Below are positions 6,481 to 7,895 of a DNA stretch of 7,895 bases, in pieces. The position numbers and the translations under genes are program-made. Location of the stretch: the NCBI GenBank assembly GCA_018609825.1, contig JAHEOA010000108.1, forward strand, positions 1 through 7,895. Reading direction: 5' to 3'. Below the pieces are notes generated by a model, which saw only the letters and a program-made list of their open reading frames with translations, searched no databases and had not been told where the DNA came from. Position 1 is the stretch's first letter, and each line of letters starts with the position of its first letter. This DNA comes from Candidatus Bipolaricaulota bacterium. Lineage in GTDB: Bacteria > Bipolaricaulota > Bipolaricaulia > RBG-16-55-9.

Positions 6481-6509
6481 AACTTACCGCCCGAGCACGC
6501 CATGCGCAA
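6481..6509 (-). promoter_or_regulatory. Possible promoter of the thiamine operon
   Basis: On the minus strand TTGCGC (6509-6504) and TAAGTT (6486-6481) are spaced by 17 bases. Each hexamer matches only 3 of 6 consensus positions, but transcription would start near 6474, exactly at the 5' end of the riboswitch P1 stem. Position rather than sequence is the main support. Confidence 0.3.
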
Positions 6510-6549
6510 ACGGCCTCCGGACAGCGCTTGTTGCGACTGATTTGCATCA

Positions 6550-6578
6550 TTGCCCAGCGGCACCCGATTAACGATAAT
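6550..6578 (+). promoter_or_regulatory. Sigma70-type promoter for the peroxiredoxin gene
   Basis: TTGCCC (6550-6555) and GATAAT (6573-6578) are separated by 17 bases and match 4 of 6 and 5 of 6 consensus positions. A start near 6585 would give a leader of about 30 bases before the ATG at 6617. The AT-rich ATTA-ACGA-TAAT partial palindrome (6567-6578) overlaps the -10 box and could be an operator, for example for a Fur/PerR-type regulator, but it is too short to assign. The thiamine operon promoter fires the other way from the same intergenic region. Confidence 0.5.
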
Positions 6579-6616
6579 ACGATCGGTCATTCTTCTACAC
6601 GAAAGGAGTCGCCCCC

Positions 6617-7279
6617 ATGACCGACGCTGCCGAACGGATGCCGCTGATCGGCGAACGCTTTCCGGGGATGGAGGTGCAGACGACCCACGGCCCGCTGACG
6701 TTGCCCGATCACTTCCAAGGGAAGTGGACGGTGCTGTTCAGCCATCCGGCGGACTTCACGCCCGTGTGCACGACGGAGTTCGTCGCGTTCCAGAGCCGCT
6801 ACGATCAGTTCCGCGAGCTGAACGCCGAACTGATCGGGCTCTCTATTGATCAGGTCTTCGCCCACATCTCCTGGGAACGCTGGATCAAGGAGAACCTCGA
6901 TACCGAGATCGAGTTCCCCATCATCGCCGACACGGGCGAGGTCGCGAAGCGTTTGGGAATGATCCATCCGGGCAAGGAGTCGAACACGGTGCGGGCCGTG
7001 TTCATCATCGATCCGGACTCGACGGTTCGCGCGATCCTCTACTACCCGCAGGAGTTGGGTCGGAACATGGACGAGATCGTCCGCATGGTGCGCGGCCTCC
7101 AGGTCTCGGACGGGGAGGGCGTCGCGCTGCCAGCGGACTGGCCCAAAAACCAGATCATCGGTGATCGGGTCATCATCCCGCCGCCGAGCGATGCTCGAAC
7201 CGCGGAAGCTCGACTCGCCGAGGACGGCGACGGCTGCTACGACTGGTGGTTCTGTCATCGCCAGCTCGAGGCGTCGTAA
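6617..7279 (+). CDS. Peroxiredoxin, Prx6 clade with archaeal-type C-terminal cysteines
   Basis: This 220-residue thiol peroxidase reduces hydrogen peroxide and organic hydroperoxides in the cytoplasm. The active-site block [14 protein letters not shown] (41-54) holds Thr48 and the peroxidatic Cys51; Arg126 in TVRAVF completes the catalytic triad. The long C-terminal arm (about 165-220, with [10 protein letters not shown] at 171-180) marks the Prx6 clade. It ends in [12 protein letters not shown], placing cysteines at 207 and 213, almost the same positions as in the Aeropyrum pernix thioredoxin peroxidase (Cys50, Cys207, Cys213), where the C-terminal cysteine is the resolving one. It is therefore probably functionally 2-Cys and thioredoxin-dependent. 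GAAAGGAG (6601-6608) lies 8 bases before the ATG. It is divergent from the thiamine operon and 75 bases upstream of a quinol oxidase gene on the same strand. The long minus-strand open frame opposite it is a shadow. Confidence 0.96.
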   Translation: MTDAAERMPLIGERFPGMEVQTTHGPLTLPDHFQGKWTVLFSHPADFTPVCTTEFVAFQSRYDQFRELNAELIGLSIDQVFAHISWERWIKENLDTEIEFPIIADTGEVAKRLGMIHPGKESNTVRAVFIIDPDSTVRAILYYPQELGRNMDEIVRMVRGLQVSDGEGVALPADWPKNQIIGDRVIIPPPSDARTAEARLAEDGDGCYDWWFCHRQLEAS

Positions 7280-7316
7280 CCGCGACCCGGCTGGTCCGAT
7301 GGACCCGCAAGTTGAG

Positions 7317-7341
7317 TTGGATCCCGTGACCGACGATCCAA
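7317..7341 (+). promoter_or_regulatory. Perfect 7-bp inverted repeat abutting the oxidase ribosome site
   Basis: TTGGATC (7317-7323) and GATCCAA (7335-7341) are exact inverted arms around an 11-base loop. The 3' arm shares two bases with the AAGGAGG Shine-Dalgarno of the next gene. There is no following T-tract, so it is not a canonical terminator. It may be an RNA stem influencing translation or decay, or a palindromic binding site. A second small stem, GGTCC-GAT-GGACC, lies just upstream at 7293-7305. Confidence 0.35.
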
Positions 7342-7354
7342 GGAGGGAGTAACG

Positions 7355-7895
7355 GTGGACTATCCTTGGTGGCATGTGCCCTCGCTCACCTCGCCCATGC
7401 TGATCGCGCTCATCGCGACCGTCCACGTGCTCGTGGCCCACTACGCCGTCGGCGGCGGGCTGTTCCTCTACTGGGAGACCCGCTACGCCTACAGACACAA
7501 CCGCCCGGACTACCTCGCCTATCTGAAGTCTCACGCCTGGTTCTTCATCCTGCTGACTGTCGTCTTCGGGGCGATCACGGGCGTAGGGATCTGGTGGACC
7601 ATCGGCCTGGCATCGCCCTTGGCCACCGAGCAGCTCATCCACACGTTTGTCTTCGGTTGGGCCATCGAGTACGTCTTCTTCGTCGTGGAGATCGTGGCCG
7701 CGTTTCTCTTCTACTACTTCTGGGGCAAGCTCTCGCGGCGCACCCACCTGACCATCGGCGCCCTGTATGCCTTCTCCGCCTGGATGAGCCTGGTGCTGAT
7801 CACGGGCATCACGGCGTTCATGCTCAACCCGGGCGACTGGCCCGAGAGCCAAGGCTTCTGGAACGGGTTCTTCAATCCGCAGTTCGTTCCCCAGA
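7355..7895 (+). CDS. Cytochrome bd-type (CydA-like) quinol oxidase subunit I, N-terminal part
   Basis: A GTG at 7355, 8 bases after a perfect AAGGAGG (7340-7346), opens a frame that continues past the right edge; 180 residues are visible. About four transmembrane helices are seen (roughly 14-40, 62-86, 96-124 and 132-157). In helix 1, His24 in HVLVAHYAVGGGLFL followed by WET aligns with the CydA haem-ligand His19 region (HFLFVPLTLG...ET). AIEYVFFVVE (103-112) then GKL and His131 align with the E. coli Glu99/Glu107/His126 block; the Glu112-to-His131 spacing equals that from Glu107 to His126, but the two glutamates are 7 apart here rather than 8. The product should be a membrane oxidase subunit taking electrons from quinol (or another donor) to oxygen. 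The divergence suggests a bd-like rather than canonical CydA protein, so no symbol is given. The haem b558 ligands and Q-loop lie beyond the window. Confidence 0.85.
   Translation, partial: MDYPWWHVPSLTSPMLIALIATVHVLVAHYAVGGGLFLYWETRYAYRHNRPDYLAYLKSHAWFFILLTVVFGAITGVGIWWTIGLASPLATEQLIHTFVFGWAIEYVFFVVEIVAAFLFYYFWGKLSRRTHLTIGALYAFSAWMSLVLITGITAFMLNPGDWPESQGFWNGFFNPQFVPQ

Noticed and set aside
6587..7852. 421-codon minus-strand open frame opposite the peroxiredoxin and oxidase genes
   Set aside because: It is antisense to two well-supported genes and its product is a D/R/H/E-rich shadow composition with no recognisable domain.

Overview
GC-rich bacterial chromosome segment with tightly packed genes, short operon spacings and frequent GTG/alternative codons. 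The gene set (dodecin, a Trm112-type zinc-ribbon protein, an archaeal-type peroxiredoxin, a CydA-like quinol oxidase, and a TPP-controlled thiamine importer) would fit a Chloroflexota-like (Thermomicrobia-type) bacterium. That placement is an impression from protein style only; there is no rRNA or marker gene in the window. I see no mobile elements, CRISPR arrays, tRNAs or rRNAs.

Layout. (1) Bases 1-348, minus strand: 5' part of a multi-spanning membrane protein resembling DMT/EamA transporters, running off the left edge. (2) Bases 445-651, plus strand: a 68-residue two-helix membrane protein, divergent from (1). (3) Bases 684-908, minus strand: dodecin, convergent with (2). (4) Bases 909-1141 contain no intact gene, but one minus-strand frame looks protein-coding without a usable start or its own stop. 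(5) Bases 1142-6474, minus strand: one transcription unit reading TPP riboswitch, AIR-synthase/HypE-like protein, ThiB, ThiP, ThiQ-like ATPase and a Trm112-family protein, with gaps of 28 nt, 14 nt, a 4-nt ATGA overlap and 2 nt. (6) Bases 6617-7279, plus strand: 1-Cys/Prx6-clade peroxiredoxin with the archaeal-type C-terminal cysteines, divergent from the thiamine operon and with its own promoter. (7) Base 7355 to the right edge, plus strand: N-terminal 180 residues of a cytochrome bd-type (CydA-like) quinol oxidase subunit I, with a perfect Shine-Dalgarno sequence.

How it works together. The centre is a thiamine uptake system. A periplasmic or surface ThiB captures thiamine (or its phosphates), a fused double-domain ThiP carries it through the membrane, and a long TOBE-containing ATPase drives transport. 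The riboswitch should shut the unit down when TPP is plentiful. The novelty is the first gene behind the riboswitch: a PurM/HypE-superfamily ATP-binding protein that is neither canonical ThiL nor canonical HypE. Its position makes it a candidate for a thiamine-salvage enzyme. The riboswitch also carries, inside its conserved 3' end, a near-ideal Shine-Dalgarno that opens a 30-codon leader ORF ending in a TGATG overlap with this gene, suggesting control by translational coupling. The right-hand peroxiredoxin and oxidase genes fit an oxygen/peroxide-handling neighbourhood unrelated to thiamine.
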